Source: Triticum aestivum
Taxonomy: Eukaryota > Streptophyta > Magnoliopsida > Poales > Poaceae
Direction of reading: 5' to 3'
DNA: 64,000 nt
Assembly (NCBI RefSeq): GCF_018294505.1
Contig: NC_057807.1
Span: forward strand, 169,122,685 to 169,186,684
The notes under the pieces were generated by a model, which had not been told where the DNA came from, did not search any database, and saw only the letters and a list, made by a program, of their open reading frames with translations. Made by a program: the position numbers and the translations under genes. Of the stretch, positions 47,388 through 58,620 are shown one piece after another (the first letter of the stretch is position 1; the number at the start of each line of letters is the position of its first letter).

Positions 47388-49502
47388 ATGGCTTCTTCAA
47401 TCAACAACAACACCGTCCAGGGTGAGACTTTTCTCCCCGGACAGATCTTCGTGTTCGGCGGCTTCACACTGCGGGCCAATTCACTTGGCCATCTGGAGCA
47501 GATCGAAAGCTACGCCCCTGGCCATCGGGTCAGGTTTGGAAGCCTAAACTTCACGGCTGACATCCGCGGGGACTTGATCCTCGACGGGGTCGAGCCGCAG
47601 CCGAGCGTGCCGCACTGTCACGATGGGCATGATCTAGCTCTGCCGCCGGACAGTACCCTGGAGGCCGCACACAAGTCCGCTCCGACTCATAGTTCGGAGC
47701 CGACCACGGAGATCGAGGACAGGTGGCTGGACACCGCCTCGGGAACTGCAACTTCCACGGCGATGGAGCCGAATACTGACCTTGTCCCTTATAAAGCTCG
47801 TGACTCCGAGGCACCGGACTCCTTGCCGGACTCCGAGCCTCCTGCGCCCCTGCCAATCGAATCCGATTGGGCGCCGATCATGGAGTTCACCGCCGCGGAC
47901 ATCTTTCAGCACTCACCCTTTGGCGACATCCTAAATTCGCTAAAGCACCTCTCATTATCAGGAGAACCCCGGCCGGACTGCGGTCAGGACGGTTGGGATG
48001 CAGACGACGAAGAAATTCGAAGCCCACCTACCACCCACTATGTAGCCAATGTTGATGATTTAACCGACATGCTAGACTATGACTCCGAAGACATCGACGG
48101 TATGGACGACGACGCCGGAGACTACCAAGAACCAGCGCCTACCGAGCATTGGAAGGCCACCCCAACCCATGATGTATATATGGTGGACGCCCCAAAAGGA
48201 AGCGATAGCGAGGAACAACGGGACGCGACAAAGGATAATTCCGCCGACAAACAACCAAAACGGCGACGCAGATGCCGCCCTAAGTCCCGCCTCGACAAAA
48301 ACAGCACTCCGAATGACCCAGCAATAGAGCAGGGCAAACCAGTGGACGACGAACATGCAACCAGGCAACCATCCGAGCAGGACGAATCGGATAATCAATC
48401 CATGCCCGGCGAAGACAACAGTCCAGACGACCTCACGCCGGACACACCACCGGAGCATAAGAACCTTCACAAAAGACTTGTCGCCACTGCAAGAAGTCTG
48501 AAAAAGGAAAAACGGAAGCTCAAGACAGCGGAAGACATACTCAGAATGAGGTGGCGCAAAGTACTCAAGACCGCGGACAAATATGGCAATAGCCACCAAA
48601 CAAAGAGCTACCCGAAACGCAAGCTGCTGCCAGAATTCGACGAGGAGGCCATAGAGCCCCCACAGTCAAAAAGCAAAGAGGCCGCCTGGCCGGATAGACG
48701 ACCAGATGACAGGCCAAAAGTGACCAGCGGCGCCGCACACAAGACGACACACGATCCTCACAAAACAGATGGCCCAATCAGGTCCATTTACGGGCCAAAA
48801 AAGAGGGCCCCAGGAAGCAACACAACACGCCACATGCTTGAAGATAATGGCACGCCTAAATACAGGGGCGCCGCACACCCACTATGTTTCACCGATGAGG
48901 TGCTGGATCATGAATTTCCAGCGGGATTCAAACCCGTAAACATAGAGGCATATGACGGAACAATAGACCCCGGAGTCTGGATTGAGAATTACATACTGCA
49001 CATACACATGGCTAGAGGAGATGATCTCCACGCCATAAAATATCTACCCCTCAAGCTCAAAGGGCCAGCTCGGCATTGGCTCAAAAGCCTCCCAGAAAAT
49101 ACTGTTGGAAGTTGGGAAGAGCTCGAGGATGCGTTTAGAACAAATTTTCAAGGGACCTATGTCCGACCTCCGGATGCAGACGATTTAAGTCACATAACTC
49201 AACAGCCCGGAGAGTCAGCGCGCAAATTCTGGAACAGGTTTCTTACCAAAAAGAACCAAATAGTCGACTGTCCGGACGCCGAAGCCTTAGCAGCTTTTAA
49301 ACATAATGTCCGAGACGAATGGATCGCCAGACACCTCGGCCAGGAGAAGCCGAGAACTATGGCCGCGCTAAAAAGCCTCATGACCCGCTTTTGCGCAGGG
49401 GAGGACAGCTGGCTAGCAATGCAGCACCAGCGACCCGAGTACATCCGAGATCATAAATGGAAATGGAAAATCACGGCGCAGAAAGGACCAGCGCCGAAAT
49501 AA
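47388..49502 (+). CDS. Inner element Gag (704 aa)
   Basis: It is the capsid precursor of the non-autonomous element. The ATG at 47388 is the first after the LTR and presumed primer site and is matched by the ATG at 56813 in the outer copy. An earlier in-frame start at 47265 lies in the LTR and is rejected. The N-terminal half is acidic and poorly ordered, with a basic patch (KQPKRRRRCRPKSRL) and a helical segment (LHKRLVATARSLKKEKRKL). The C-terminal half is the retrotransposon gag core, with IEAYDGTIDPGVWI and LKGPARHWLKSLPE, and FWNRFLTKKNQI. The frame stops at 49500-49502 before the Cys/His segment, because a frameshift separates it from the protease region. Confidence 0.85.
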   Translation: MASSINNNTVQGETFLPGQIFVFGGFTLRANSLGHLEQIESYAPGHRVRFGSLNFTADIRGDLILDGVEPQPSVPHCHDGHDLALPPDSTLEAAHKSAPTHSSEPTTEIEDRWLDTASGTATSTAMEPNTDLVPYKARDSEAPDSLPDSEPPAPLPIESDWAPIMEFTAADIFQHSPFGDILNSLKHLSLSGEPRPDCGQDGWDADDEEIRSPPTTHYVANVDDLTDMLDYDSEDIDGMDDDAGDYQEPAPTEHWKATPTHDVYMVDAPKGSDSEEQRDATKDNSADKQPKRRRRCRPKSRLDKNSTPNDPAIEQGKPVDDEHATRQPSEQDESDNQSMPGEDNSPDDLTPDTPPEHKNLHKRLVATARSLKKEKRKLKTAEDILRMRWRKVLKTADKYGNSHQTKSYPKRKLLPEFDEEAIEPPQSKSKEAAWPDRRPDDRPKVTSGAAHKTTHDPHKTDGPIRSIYGPKKRAPGSNTTRHMLEDNGTPKYRGAAHPLCFTDEVLDHEFPAGFKPVNIEAYDGTIDPGVWIENYILHIHMARGDDLHAIKYLPLKLKGPARHWLKSLPENTVGSWEELEDAFRTNFQGTYVRPPDADDLSHITQQPGESARKFWNRFLTKKNQIVDCPDAEALAAFKHNVRDEWIARHLGQEKPRTMAALKSLMTRFCAGEDSWLAMQHQRPEYIRDHKWKWKITAQKGPAPK

Positions 49503-50397
49503 AGAAAAAAGCCCGAAGAATACGGCGGTCAACGCCGGATTCAAAAGCTCGCGGCCGAACAACAAAGCACTGCCTCTTAAGGACAACAGTGAAGAGCTAT
49601 CCAGCTTAAACAAAATTTTGGATCGGATATGTCAAATCCACAGCACCTCCGGAAGGCCTGCAAACCACACCCACCGAGACTGTTGGGTTTTCAAATAGTC
49701 CGGCCGACTCAACGCCGAACACAAGGGGCTCGACGCGCCAAGCGAGGATGACGAACCCCACCAGCAGAGCACCGGAAAACAGAAGACTTTCCCACAAGAA
49801 GTCAAAACAGTAAATTCACTTCATGTGATAATACGGAACAATAGTGCGGCACCCGCCAAAGTAGGCGTCGCACGGTCCACCCCAGCGGAACCTCGAGATT
49901 GGATGTCAAAACCAATTACTTTCGACAACCTGGATTATTCCAGAAGTATTCGAAACGCAGGATGGACTGCCCTGATATTGGATCCTATAATCGACGGACT
50001 ACAATTTACACAAGTCCTGATGGACGGCGACAGCGATTTAAACCTGCTATATCCGAATACAATCCGCAAGTTGGGGATAGACCTTACTAAAATTCGACAT
50101 AGCCGCACTTCCTTCAAAGGAGTGATGCCAGGCCCCTACGCCAAATGCACGGGCTCCTTACTACTAGAAGTTGTGTTCGGGTCACCCGACAACTTCCGAC
50201 GCGAAAAGCTAATCTTTCATGTCGCCCCATTCAAAAGTAGCCATCAAGCACTATTGGGATGTGAAGCTTTTGTCCGCTTTAACACAATACCACACTACGC
50301 GTCTCTTACACTTGAAATGCCCGGTCCACGTGGCATCATCTCATTAAAAGGTCATTCAAGACCCTGGACACGGCTAGACGAGTCCGACATAAAATAA
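49503..50397 (+). pseudogene. Inner element protease region, frameshifted from gag
   Basis: The basic linker and Cys/His segment (49503-49800) are broken by frame changes and stops. From about 49825 a 190-codon frame holds the retropepsin-like domain with active-site segment L-M-D-G-D-S, where the outer copy has D-G-G-S. It ends MPGPRGIISLKGHSRP... with TAA at 50395-50397. The end corresponds to the end of the outer copy's protease frame, so pol was probably missing in their common ancestor. Confidence 0.8.
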
Positions 50398-51464
50398 GCT
50401 AGGGACTCCCTAGCCTAACACCCATTCACAAGGGGCTGTGTGCATGAGCTAATACAAGCTCGGCTTCATTCATTCATTCATATTTCGATATTTAATTCAT
50501 TTTTTTTGCACAATTACTTTTCAAACTAAGTTCCTCTCTTTTACAGATGAACAGCGTGTTACACCCATCCAGGATATAGCACAACGGAGACACAGGCACA
50601 GACGTGCAGTAGGGACCCGTTGCAAGGATTCTTTTCAGATTAAGACCCTGCGTAAACCTTTTTTACTGTCTCTTGTTGCTATATATCCCCTGGTTTTTCA
50701 TTATAACCGGAGAGGAGACTGACGTTTTGGCATCGGCCGTGTCAGAGGACCTTGCGTGTACCTGGACACTAGGGGCTTAGGGCATTATTCTGCCCGCTAT
50801 CATAAAGACCGAATACCTTAGGGAGTGTTCGGCGTCTCGAGTTAGGCCTTATATGCATGAGCTCCGAATCATGTCTTTGGTCAAATGTTGGGTTTGCGCG
50901 GCTCCTGTGTTTTGCTGCCTTACGTTCCGTATCATCGGCTAATGCGGCACCAGGAGAACTACTGCGATTGTGCCCCGGTTCGGCCGGGCGAGCACCTTAG
51001 TAGAGAAAGCCGAAAACTGACTGTCATGATACAGCGAGAGACTGGTCAACCACTCGATCGACTACCGGAATGTTTAGAATTCCTCCGCTTTGACGAAGGA
51101 CCGTTTCCCGGTCAGGCACATACGCGCCCCGAATTCGGAGAGCGCGGTGCCCCTAGGGGCTATATCGTAGCCCCACCCTCGAACTCCCATGGCTAAGTGA
51201 AAGTGATAAAGCATTATAGTCCGGTTGCCTAGTTTGCTACGCTACCACCTCCTTCGCAGGACCGAGACGTCGGATTAAGTGTGAAAAGGCGCTATTTTTG
51301 CGAACACCCCTGCACCTTGTGCGTGGGGGTTGAAGCCGACGACCGCCATCTTTCAGGTGATACACACGTATACATAAACAGCCGCACATGAGATATTTTA
51401 ATACTTGAACGCACAAGTACAAAAAGCGCTGACATCATAAACATCGTTTTACAAACTAAAATGT
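50398..51464. other. Non-coding interior of the inner element
   Basis: It lies between the converging protease and antisense-gene ends. It contains blocks shared in opposite orientation with 43946-45209. No pol or other coding is seen. Confidence 0.6.
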
Positions 51465-54343
51465 TCACTTGAACACGACACTTTTTGTACACTGCGACTC
51501 TATTACACGAGCACCACGCAGAACTTCCCCAAAATAGTGCTCGGCGGGTAACCGGCTCTCGTCCGAACCCTGGGTCGCAATAGCGGTGGCATCCATCTCT
51601 GTCCAATGTGTCTTCACACGGGCGAGGGCCATCCGTGCACCTTCTATGCAAGCCGACCGCTTCATCGCCTTGATATGCGGCACCGCCTCAAAGAATTGCT
51701 GCAACAAGCCAAAATAACTCTTCGGCTTGGGCCTATTCAGCCAGACATGAGCCACGATATCCGTCATGGCAAGTCCGGACAATCTATTCAGTTCAGCCCA
51801 CTCGGCCAACCGATTGGTCAGCGGAAGTGAGCGCTCCGGGCTATGGAATTGAGACCAAAACAGCTCTTCCGTCTTGTGATCCTCCTGACTTCGGAAGTGC
51901 ACAACGGCGTCTGCCGCACTCGCCGCTAAGTCCATATAAGGATCCTCCGGACCCCACAGCTGGCCAAGCTGAGCATACTTTGGATCTGTGAACCTTCGGC
52001 GTAGCAGAAAGGGCTTGCCAGCCACAATATCTCCCGCCTGGCGCAGCTCCTCCTTTATAGCCCGCATTGTAGAACGTGCATCCTTTGCCTCGGCGGTGGC
52101 CTTCCCCAGGACTTCGTGCTCCGCTAGGCGTTCCTTTTCAAGAACATCATTGCGGTCGATAGCATCTTTCAACTTCATGGCTATTAAAGCCATCTCCTTC
52201 CTGCTTCGGTAGTGTGCAGCCCTCTCGACTTCTAGCTCTTCGGCCGCCCTCGAGGCAGCTGCATTACTCCTTCTAGCTTGCTCCTTGGCTTGAGCAAGTT
52301 CTGCCCGAAGGTTCTCCACAGCAGCGGCACCATCTGCATAAAACACACATGATTGTAAGGAGTGGGCTTCGGCTCCCTTACTAGGTGACCACGGAGAATA
52401 AACATACCTTGTGACTCGTCAAGTCATTTATTGACTAGCGCGATGTCCGCATCCGCAACATCGAGCTGCCGCTTCAGTTCGGCAACTCCATCAGTCCGTC
52501 TAGCCACCGAACTATCCGCCACCTACTTAGGAAAGGCGCCAATCAATACCTGGGATTTTGATCCTCGGCACGCTGTCGTTCTCGACACCCTACTGAGTCT
52601 CAGGGGCTACTATCTACACAGGGCACACTTTATGTGTAAAACTGTCAAAGGGTATGTCATTTTTACGTACCTCAAACCCCGCCAACAAACTCCTAACGGC
52701 ACCACGCAATCCGCCTTCGGCAGACGCAATTCTTTCAATCACCGTACTCATCAGTGTACGGTGACCTTCTGAGATGGACGCCCTCTCAAGCAGATCCTTC
52801 AGCTCCCCCGGCCGTACACCAGTTGGTGCCGAACTATTCGGCCCTGCTGGACTCGGGGATACCCTCCGTGATGACACCTCAGGCTCGTCCGCCCTATCCG
52901 ATGGGGCGGCAGATGGAGGCGTCTCGCTCTCCATCATCTCCGGACGGAGTTCCCCCGAAGACGAGCTCATCTGAGAAGGGCGGAGATCTGAACTACAAGG
53001 TAAAAACTTAAGTTATCCTCAGAAGCACAAATAGGGATGTCCCTTATTACAAAACTCCCTTTTTTCTACTCACGGCTCGCTGGAGGGCTGATCCTTTAAG
53101 GGAGACTGTGCGGCTGGAGTCTCTCCGGACGCAGGACCCTCTGGTGAAGATCTCTTCCCCCGCTTCGAGGCTTTGGCCTCCGGGTTTTCGGAGGCGGTCC
53201 TCTTCTCCCGCTGGAAGGAGGGATTCTCGATCCCCCTTCCTCAAAAGCCTCCTTGGTTGAGGCGGTAGTTCCCTTGTTCTCCCCTTCGCCTTCCTCTAAA
53301 GGCGCAACCTCCAGCATCCTGACCAGCACGGGATCCGGCGCGGTCTCAGGGAGGGGGGCCGGACACCGTATCAGTTTTGCTTGCGCTATCCACTCCTGTT
53401 TAGAGGGCAGTTGGTCAAAAAGCGAGTCGTAGAAAGGCAAATAAACGGTATGTCCGGACACGGGGCTACTTACTTGTGTATCCAGGCGATTGCAGCTTAG
53501 GCCGGCATCCTCGGTCAATTCCGGACACGCTTCTCGCGATCCGAAGAACAGTTTGTACATCTCCACGGGTGTCGTACCCATGAAGTGTTGGAGAATTCAC
53601 GGTCCCTCCGGATTAAACTCCCACAGCCGGAGAGGACGGCGTTTGCAGGGCAGGAGACGCCTAATCAGCATGACCTGCATCACCACGATCAGATCGATCT
53701 CCCTCGCCTGGAGGTCTTGAATCCAGCCCTGCAATGGGGGCACGTCCTTTGGCGGCCACCAGCTGAGCCCTTGGCTGACCCATGACATCATCCGCTGCGG
53801 AGGGCCCAAGCGGAAGATGGGCGGCGGCTTCTGCCTGCTGCCCCTGGGAGCGGTTATGTAGAACCACTCCTGCTGCCAGAAGCCGAGCTCCTCCTGAAAA
53901 GAGCCCTCGGGCGATGGAGCGTCGGCCCTTCTGCTTACAACCGCCCCGCCGCACTCTGCTTGACGCCCCTCGATCATCTTCGGCTTCACGTCGAAGGTCT
54001 TAAGCCACAAACCAAAGTGAGGGGTGACGCGGAGGAAGGCTTCACAAACGACAATGAATGAAGAGATATGGAGGATGGACTCCGGAGCCAAGTCGTGGAA
54101 TTCCAACCCATAGTAAAACATGAGCCCTCTCACAAAAGGATCCATCGGGAAGCCTAAACCCCGACGAAGGTGGGACACAAACACGACATACTCGCCGGGC
54201 TCGGGGGTGGGGATAACTTGCCCTTTGGCGGGCAACCTATGCGAAATCTCATAGGACAGGTACTTGGCCTCTTGCAGCTTTAGCATGTCTTCTTCCGTGA
54301 CGGAAGAAGGCATCCACCAGCCCTGTAGGTCGGAGCCGGACAT
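51465..54343 (-). pseudogene. Antisense multi-exon gene of the inner element
   Basis: This is the same gene as 40996-43945, better kept. Exon-like blocks on the minus strand are as follows. 54343-53096 starts MSGSDLQGWWMPSS and includes LMFYYGLEFHDLAP and HISSFIVVCEAFLRV. 52970 to about 52671 ends GFE before a GTACGT donor. About 52520-52405 is a short block with VARRTDGVAELKRQLDVADA. 52346-51465 holds a long coiled coil, then LFWSQFHSPERSLPLTNRL and MKRSACIEGARMALARVKTH, ending SVVFK. In-frame TGA codons at 53597-53599 and 52424-52426 each look like one C-to-T change from CGA. Apart from these two stops the order and frames are preserved. It may bear the Transposase_28 domain; no catalytic motif is evident and its role is unknown. 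Confidence 0.78.
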
Positions 54344-54888
54344 TGTTGAAGGTCCGAAGTGCTCGAATCTGGGGCTCTGGGTGTTGGAACTCGGGGCAGG
54401 GAGTGGATTCGATTGAGGATTGAAGAAAAGAAACGAGCCTTGGTCCCGTTATAAAGAAGGGGAATACCAAGAGCCGTCCTCGTGACCGTTCGGGACTCGC
54501 CTCCGATAGAGGGGGCGTGGCAACGGGCGCGGTTGGGTTACCCACGTCCGTATTGATGAGAATCCCGGAATAAGGGGAACACGATCTCTGCTTCGACAAG
54601 ACGTGCCAAGGAAACCGCTTCGCTAAACGCGCTGAGGTGGTATATTAAAAAATGATTCAATTAAAGGCTTGGTAGTGGCATGACTTCACGCCACAAAATA
54701 CGTCAGCGGATTGAACTTGTGTACATATTATTCTCTCTACGGTGGAATGTGGAATTTATTTTGCAGAGCTGGACACTATCCTGGTGTTCACAATCTTCTA
54801 TGAATTATTCGGAGGAGGAACCCGCCTTGCAATGCCGAACAATATGCGCGCCGGACTCATCGTCATTGAAGCCTGGTTCAGGGGCTAC

Positions 54889-55368
54889 TGAGGGAGTCCT
54901 GGACTAGGGGTTGTCCGGATAGCCGGACTATCATCGTCAGCCGGACTCCAAGACTATGAAGATACAAGATTGAAGACTTCGTCCCGTGTCCGGATGGGAC
55001 TTTCCTTGGCATGGAAGGCAAGCTTGGCGATACGGATATGTAGATCTCCTACCATTGCAACCGACTCTGTGTAACCCTAGCCCTCTCCGGTGTCTATATA
55101 AACCGGAGGGTTTTAGTCCGTAGGACACAACCATTACAACAATCATACCATAGGCTAGCTTCTAGGGTTTAGCCTCCTTGATCTCGTGGTAGATCCACTC
55201 TTGTACTACCTATATCATCAATATCAATCAAGCAGGAGTAGGGTTTTACCTCCATCGAGAGGGCCTGAACCTGGGTAAAAACACCATGTCCCTTGTCTCC
55301 TGTTACCATCCGCCTAGACGCACAGTTCGGGACCCCCTACCCGAGATCCGCCGGTTTTGACACCGACA
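54889..55368 (+). repeat. 3' LTR of the inner element (480 bp)
   Basis: It follows the purine-containing GGTTCAGGGGCTAC, which may be the polypurine tract, and ends ACACCGACA. It is nearly identical to the 5' LTR. Confidence 0.93.
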
Positions 55369-55373
55369 GACCT

Positions 55374-56813
55374 CGTCGCGCCGGCCTTTTTGTCTAGGAG
55401 CTCACGTAAATCGTGTGCGGCGTCAGTAGCTGCTCTGTTGTCATCATGAAGTGGTTGTTCCGGCCTACTGGTATTGTTCTTCGGCAGAATGGCCTCATCA
55501 TCGAATTCTGACAGCAGCTTGCGCTTTGGATAGCTCTTTGTGTGGCGATCGTCGCCGTATTTTTCTTCAGCGTCTAGCACTTTATTCCATCTGCGGTTGA
55601 GCGTTTCCTGCGCGGACTTAAGTCTTTGCTTCTGCTTCTCTAGACTTCTCGCAGTGGCCATAAGCCTTCTGTGGAGATTATCTCGTTCCAAACATTTTTT
55701 CGGGATGATGAATGCATCATCGTCCGGACTGTGCTCCTCTCCCGGGGCAGGTTGATGAGTTCGTCCCTCGGGATCGCTGTGATCGGGCTTCTGCTCCGGT
55801 CTGTGTTCGGCGTGACCTGGCTCATCCTGCTCCATCACTGGGTCCATATGGTCGTCGTTGCCTTTAACTGGGGTGTCGATCTTTCTAGTGCTGTTATCGT
55901 TGTTTTTGCTTTGGCTGGACTTAGAGCGGCGTCTGCGCCGTTGTTTTGGCTTTTGTCCGGGGGTTTTATCCTCCGGTTTGTTGCCATCGTCCTCCTTAGG
56001 TGTCTCCACCATGTATATATCATATGGTGAGGTGGCAGTCTAGTGCCCCGTGGGCGGTGGTTCTGAATCGTCCCCTGCGCCGACGTCCATACCGTCGGTG
56101 TCATCGGAGTCGAAGTCAAGCATGTCTGTTACGTCATCGACAGTGGCTATGAAGTGGGTGTTGGGTGGGCAACGAATTTCTTCGTCGCCTTCTTCCCTCT
56201 CGAGCCGGACATAGTTCGGCCAAGAGTCTCCTGACAAAGAGAGAGACCTTAATGAATTCAGCATGTCACCGAAGGGCGAGTGCTAGAAGATATCCGCAGC
56301 GGCGAACTCCATTACTGGAGCCCAACCAGATTCGGCGGGCTCGGGGGCGCGCGGTCTGGAACCTACAGCCGGACATAAGTCCGGGGGTCCGGTGACACAA
56401 ACTTCCTTGGGGGTGGAGTCTGTGTTCGGCTCTACCGCTGATGAGTGTACGACCTCCAGGGTGGGGTCCATCCACCCGTCCTCGGACGATGCGATATGCC
56501 CCGGATTTAGGTTTGGAGCTCTGGCAGGTGCGATATCCCAAGTACTGCCTGACAACAGGTCTAAGCCGTGCTCGTCGTGATTGTTCGGCGCTCCTGGCGT
56601 AGGCCCAAATCCGTCGAAGATCAAGTCTCCGCGGATATTGGCCGTGTAGTTCAAGTTTCCGAACCTGACCTGATGGCCAGGGGCGTAGCTGTCGATCTGC
56701 TCCAGATGGCCAAGTGAATTGGCCCGCAGTGCGAAGCCGCCGAACACAAAGATTTGTCCGGGGAGAAAAGATTCACCCTGGACCGTGTTGTTGTTGATGA
56801 TTAAAGGAGCCAT
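55374..56813 (-). pseudogene. Outer element gag, first part
   Basis: It starts at ATG 56813 (MAPLIINNNTVQGE). It has the same acidic N-terminal region as the inner Gag (FLPGQIFVFGGF, HLEQIDSYAPGH), then a basic patch (KPKQRRRRRSKSS) and the helical segment LHRRLMATARSLEKQKQRL. In-frame TAG codons interrupt it at 56283-56285 and 56040-56042, where the inner copy has a glutamine and a tryptophan-lysine segment. The inner element cuts it at GACCT; the frame continues at 46854. Confidence 0.85.
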
Positions 56814-56860
56814 CGAGCCTTGTAGCGACGACACAGAGGAACTCTCAATGAAAGCACCAA

Positions 56861-57334
56861 TGTCGGTGTCAAAATTGGCGGATCTCGGGTAGGGGTTCCT
56901 GATCTGCGCGTCTAAGGCTAATGGTAACAGGAGGCAAGGCACACAATGTTTTACCCGGGTTCGGGCCCTCTCGATGGAGGTAAAACCCTACTTCCTGCTT
57001 GATTTATCTTGATGATATGAGTATTATGAGAGTTGATCTACCACGAGATCGTAGAGGCTAAACCCTAGAAGCTAGCCTATGATGATTATGATTGTTCTTG
57101 TCCTACGGACTAAACCCTCCATTTTATGTAGACACCGGAGGAGGTTAGGGTTACACAGAGTCGGTTACAAATAAGGAGATCTAATATCCGGATCGCCAAG
57201 CTTGTCTTCCACGCAAAGGAGAGTCCCATCCGGACAGGGGACGAAGTCTTGAGTCTTGTATCTTCACGGTCCAGCAGTCCGGCCACAGTATATAGTCCGA
57301 CTGTCCGGATACCCCCTAATCCAGGACTCCCTCA
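56861..57334 (-). repeat. 5' LTR of the outer Retand-like element
   Basis: In sense orientation it runs from TGAGGGAGTCCTGG to TTTTGACACCGACA. It pairs with 39982-40455. Confidence 0.92.
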
Positions 57335-58620
57335 GCCACCAAGTAGGGAAAGGCCCTCCTTGGTGTGGCGACGAGGGGGAGGAGTTGGACTCCCCCCACT
57401 TGGATTTGCCCCCCCCCCATAAGGAGGGGGGTGGGGTGCCAACTCCATTGGGCCTTTGTGGCCCAATTTACCTTCCACCTCTTAGCCTTTTAAGGACCAT
57501 TGATATTTAATTAAATATAAAATTCTTCTAATATTTACTAGATCCTTTTATATATAATTTAATTATTAGGAATACCCGGTATTGCCTGGTAAACTACGAA
57601 ATCCTTCCGGTGACCCCGTAACGATTCCGGTTCCTCTCAAAACTATTATGAATATTATTGAAATAATTCCACAAATAAATCCTTGATACTATCATCCTAC
57701 TAACACTCAGAAGATCATGATTATCTTAAGCTTGTGATCCTATGGGTTTGGTAAATCATACACATGAATGAAACCCCTTCGTTCAAGGACCGGTAGCGGA
57801 ACCATGGACATCCATATCGATCCCTATGATTACACGCATGACATTTGAGTGAACCATTGGTTATAATGTGATGTTCCCTTAGCTTTGTGATACTTTACAA
57901 AACTCGGGATGCATCGGTATCCTCCCGATTCATGCACATGCTCACTATACCGTTGATCTCGTTACCAGTTTTGTTCTTCTTTCTCGTTGAAGTGTTCCAG
58001 CATCCCAGTGATGTAGTCACCTGCGTCTGGCCAGACGATGATGGATGCCATCACACTTAGAGGGCCCTAAGAATATATCTCCATCACCGGAGGAGCAAAT
58101 CCCACTCTTGAGCTATCCAGTCCCTTGTCAAATTTTTGATGAACTTGTAAGTTGTCATTATGATCACCTAGTTATAGATGACGTTTGAGCAACCCCAAAG
58201 TCCACCGTACGATAGGAAGTGACTACGATACTCTCATGGTTTGAGGAACTAAAACATATGCTAACACTCCATGTTATAACAATTGATTTCAGAAGATATT
58301 ATCACAAAGTATAACAAACAAGATTGGGTCGATTCAATATGATCGTTCTTCTAACGTCATATTCTCATTGTTGTTTCAGGACTATCACTACACTTAATGA
58401 TGTCTTGGGATCCAGAAAACATGATCACCAACAACACTTGAGCCAATCTTAGAGGCAAGAGTGGGAACCTATATTATACCATTTATCATTCCACACGTGC
58501 ATATGAGTTTTCCACTGAATCACATATTCCAGGATCATAGCAGTTGTAAAATGAAATATAAACTCATGAACAAGAAATATAATAATACAATATTATTGCC
58601 TCTAGGGCATATTTCCAACC
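57335..58620 (-). repeat. BARE/Angela-like Copia 3' LTR, part 2 (proximal end)
   Basis: It follows the GCCAC duplication and ends GGCATATTTCCAACC, the reverse of the well-known start TGTTGGAAATATGCCCTAG, here with the first bases changed. Immediately beyond, GTTTCCCACTTGCACTAGAG reverses to the polypurine tract of this Copia group. The LTR is therefore the 3' LTR of a minus-strand element whose body lies to the right. Inside are a C-run next to a G-run (57410-57430) and AT-rich DNA. Confidence 0.8.

Larger units (their letters stand above)
46860..55368 (+). mobile_element. Inner Retand/Tat-like non-autonomous gypsy element, complete
   Basis: LTRs at 46860-47340 and 54889-55368 are flanked by perfect GACCT duplications (46855-46859 and 55369-55373). 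It is 8.51 kb long and inserted in the gag gene of the outer element in opposite orientation. By eye the LTRs differ at 9 positions plus one 1-bp indel in about 480. It encodes gag and a broken protease on plus and an antisense gene on minus. No reverse transcriptase or integrase is seen. Confidence 0.94.
39982..57334 (-). mobile_element. Outer Retand/Tat-like non-autonomous gypsy element, interrupted by an inner copy
   Basis: LTRs at 56861-57334 (5') and 39982-40455 (3') are in minus orientation, flanked by perfect GCCAC duplications at 39977-39981 and 57335-57339. Without the inner insertion it is about 8.84 kb. It encodes gag and protease on the minus strand and a multi-exon gene on the plus strand. 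No reverse transcriptase, RNase H or integrase is visible. LTRs differ at about 27 of 474 sites by eye. Confidence 0.9.

Noticed and set aside
39982..57334. Possible assembly inverted duplication
   Set aside because: The two elements differ in sequence throughout and have different, perfect target-site duplications, so they are separate insertions.
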